Source of the DNA: Deltaproteobacteria bacterium
Lineage (GTDB): Bacteria; Desulfobacterota; Desulfobacteria; Desulfobacterales; ETH-SRB1
Assembly (NCBI GenBank): GCA_030262795.1
Contig: JAJSZO010000181.1
Location: forward strand, 1-5,468
Direction: 5' to 3'
Length of the DNA: 5,468 nt
The position numbers and the translations under genes were made by a program. The notes under the pieces are model-generated. The model was not told where the DNA came from and did not search any database. It saw only the letters and a list, made by a program, of their open reading frames with translations. Within the stretch, counting starts at the first letter, position 1; every line of letters starts with the position of its first letter. Positions 4,005-5,468 of this stretch are shown piece after piece.

Positions 4005-5468
4005 AGCTTTCTATTTTGCTTAAATCCGTAACTGAAATAAGGCGTGTAATTATTGCAGGGAAAGGAATGGAGCATAAGCATACCGTAAAAACAGGGCAGC
4101 ATGATAATTTATGCGCCTGTTTACAGGATTATGAAATAGGCTCAATACATTATCGTGCACAAGAGGTTGAGCATAATGGACTTTTTGTTGCCATAAAGGG
4201 TTTTAAGGCGGATGGGCATGAGTTTATTGATGAAGCTCTGACAAGAGGTGCATCGGCAATTGTAACCCGGAAATCAATTAACAAAAAACCGGTTAACAAA
4301 AAATCCGTAATTATAGAGGTTGAGAATACCAGAAAAGCCCTTGCCGCAATTTCTGCAAATTTTTACGGGAATGTTTCAGAAAAAATGTTCATTATAGGGA
4401 TAACCGGAACAAACGGTAAAACAACAACCGCTTACATAATTGAAAGCATCCTTGCTGAAGCGGGTTTTAAGGTTGGTGTAATAGGAACTATTAATTACCG
4501 TTATTCAGGCAAAGTTTTTTCCAACCCGATGACAACGCCGGAAGCTCTTGATCTGCAAAAAATATTGGTGGAAATGCATGAAAACGGGATTACCCACGTT
4601 GTTATGGAAGTGTCATCTCATGCAATTGATCTGCACAGGATTGACTGCTGTTGGATAGATATCGGTGTGTTTACCAATCTGACACGGGAACACCTTGATT
4701 ATCACGGGGATATGGATTCCTACTGGTTTTGCAAAAAAAGGCTTTTTACGGAGCATTTAAAAACTGGGCCCAAAAAGGGCAGTTCTCTCGCTGTAATAAA
4801 TTGTGATGATAAGAAAGGAAAAGACCTTTACAATTTACTTTCAGAAGCATCTGACAGTATGCCCGTGATTTCCACCGGCAGCACAGCAGATAAAATGATA
4901 TGGCCGGATAATATTAAATACAGCCTTACAGGAATTATTGGAAAAATTTCAACGAAACTGGGGACATTTCAATTCAATTCACCTCTTGCAGGGGAGCATA
5001 ATCTTGAGAATATACTCAGCGCAACTGGTGTGGGGATTGCTCTTGGGCTTTCTCTCGCTATTATAAAGGCAGGTATAGAAAAAGCAGGGCAGATACCGGG
5101 CAGGCTTGAATTTATACCAAATAAAGCAGGCAAGTTCGTGTTTGTTGATTATGCTCATACTCCGGATGCCTTAGAACATGTTTTGTCTTCTTTAACGTCA
5201 ATTAAAGATAATAATATCGGTAGAATTATCTGTGTATTTGGCTGCGGCGGCGATAGAGATAAAGGCAAAAGGCCCCGTATGGGCGAAATAGCCGGCAGGT
5301 TTTGTGATCTGACTATAATAACATCAGATAATCCGCGCACGGAAGATCCAATGGAAATAATAAGCCGGATAATAGAGGGAATCAAACAAACATCTTCAAA
5401 GAAATATGATCCAAAAAAGCCGGCAAACGGCTTTCGGGAAAAAGGTTATGTTATTGAGCCTGATCGCA
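4001..5468 (+). CDS. murE: UDP-N-acetylmuramoyl-tripeptide synthetase MurE, probable meso-diaminopimelate type (partial, 3' end outside window)
   Basis: MurE is the cytoplasmic ATP-dependent ligase that adds the third amino acid to UDP-MurNAc-L-Ala-D-Glu. The frame is open for 489 codons to the window's edge. Motifs, numbered from TTG 4001, are ATP loop GTNGKTT at 136-142, TTPE at 178-181, EVSSHA at 203-208, HLDYHG at 231-236, probable carbamylated Lys245 in CKKRLF, GEHNLEN at 331-337, PGRLE at 366-370, DYAHTPDAL at 383-391, GCGGDRDKGKRP at 414-425 and DNPR at 443-446. DNPR is the known meso-diaminopimelate recognition signature. The TTG start is preferred because it gives M-K-L-S-I-L-L-K, a common MurE N-terminus, and overlaps the ftsI stop as TTGA. 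ATG 4067 (residue 23) is the alternative. The N-terminal domain has about 20 extra residues before the H-Y-R-A-Q motif compared with E. coli. Probably 30-50 C-terminal residues are missing. Confidence 0.93.
   Translation, partial: MKLSILLKSVTEIRRVIIAGKGMEHKHTVKTGQHDNLCACLQDYEIGSIHYRAQEVEHNGLFVAIKGFKADGHEFIDEALTRGASAIVTRKSINKKPVNKKSVIIEVENTRKALAAISANFYGNVSEKMFIIGITGTNGKTTTAYIIESILAEAGFKVGVIGTINYRYSGKVFSNPMTTPEALDLQKILVEMHENGITHVVMEVSSHAIDLHRIDCCWIDIGVFTNLTREHLDYHGDMDSYWFCKKRLFTEHLKTGPKKGSSLAVINCDDKKGKDLYNLLSEASDSMPVISTGSTADKMIWPDNIKYSLTGIIGKISTKLGTFQFNSPLAGEHNLENILSATGVGIALGLSLAIIKAGIEKAGQIPGRLEFIPNKAGKFVFVDYAHTPDALEHVLSSLTSIKDNNIGRIICVFGCGGDRDKGKRPRMGEIAGRFCDLTIITSDNPRTEDPMEIISRIIEGIKQTSSKKYDPKKPANGFREKGYVIEPDR

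Overview
The window looks like a chromosomal segment from a moderately AT-rich Gram-negative bacterium. It holds the start of a dcw (division and cell wall) cluster in the classic order mraZ, rsmH, ftsL, ftsI, murE, all on the + strand. The HYRAQ-type N-terminal domain of MurE, its DNPR meso-diaminopimelate signature and the C-x-C-P-x5-C-x-C cluster of RsmH resemble, from memory, Desulfobacterota (Desulfobacteraceae-like delta-proteobacteria). That taxonomic reading is an inference, not a search result.

Layout. Bases 1-108 are the right-hand end of an insertion sequence, probably IS1-like: the last 24 codons of a transposase and a terminal repeat. Bases 109-513 hold no convincing gene. They contain a second perfect copy of the 32-bp IS terminal repeat (202-233), a long imperfect hairpin two bases beyond it (235-281), an AT-rich promoter region (about 369-484) and a three-unit MraZ operator (485-509) directly before mraZ. 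A second, inverted pair of TGGGN units (353-367) lies further upstream. From 514 to the window's end the genes are packed: 4 bp between mraZ and rsmH, 2 bp between rsmH and ftsL, an ATGA overlap between ftsL and ftsI, and a TTGA overlap between ftsI and a probable TTG-started murE that runs off the window.

How it works together. MraZ is the cluster's own transcription factor and probably represses its promoter through the TGGGN repeats. RsmH methylates 16S rRNA. FtsL and FtsI are the divisome membrane proteins that build septal peptidoglycan. MurE adds meso-diaminopimelate to the cytoplasmic precursor. The genes are ordinary members of known families. The less ordinary material is in the upstream region: the duplicated IS end, the adjacent hairpin and the two oppositely oriented MraZ-box-like arrays. 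I found no convincing evidence of an entirely new system.
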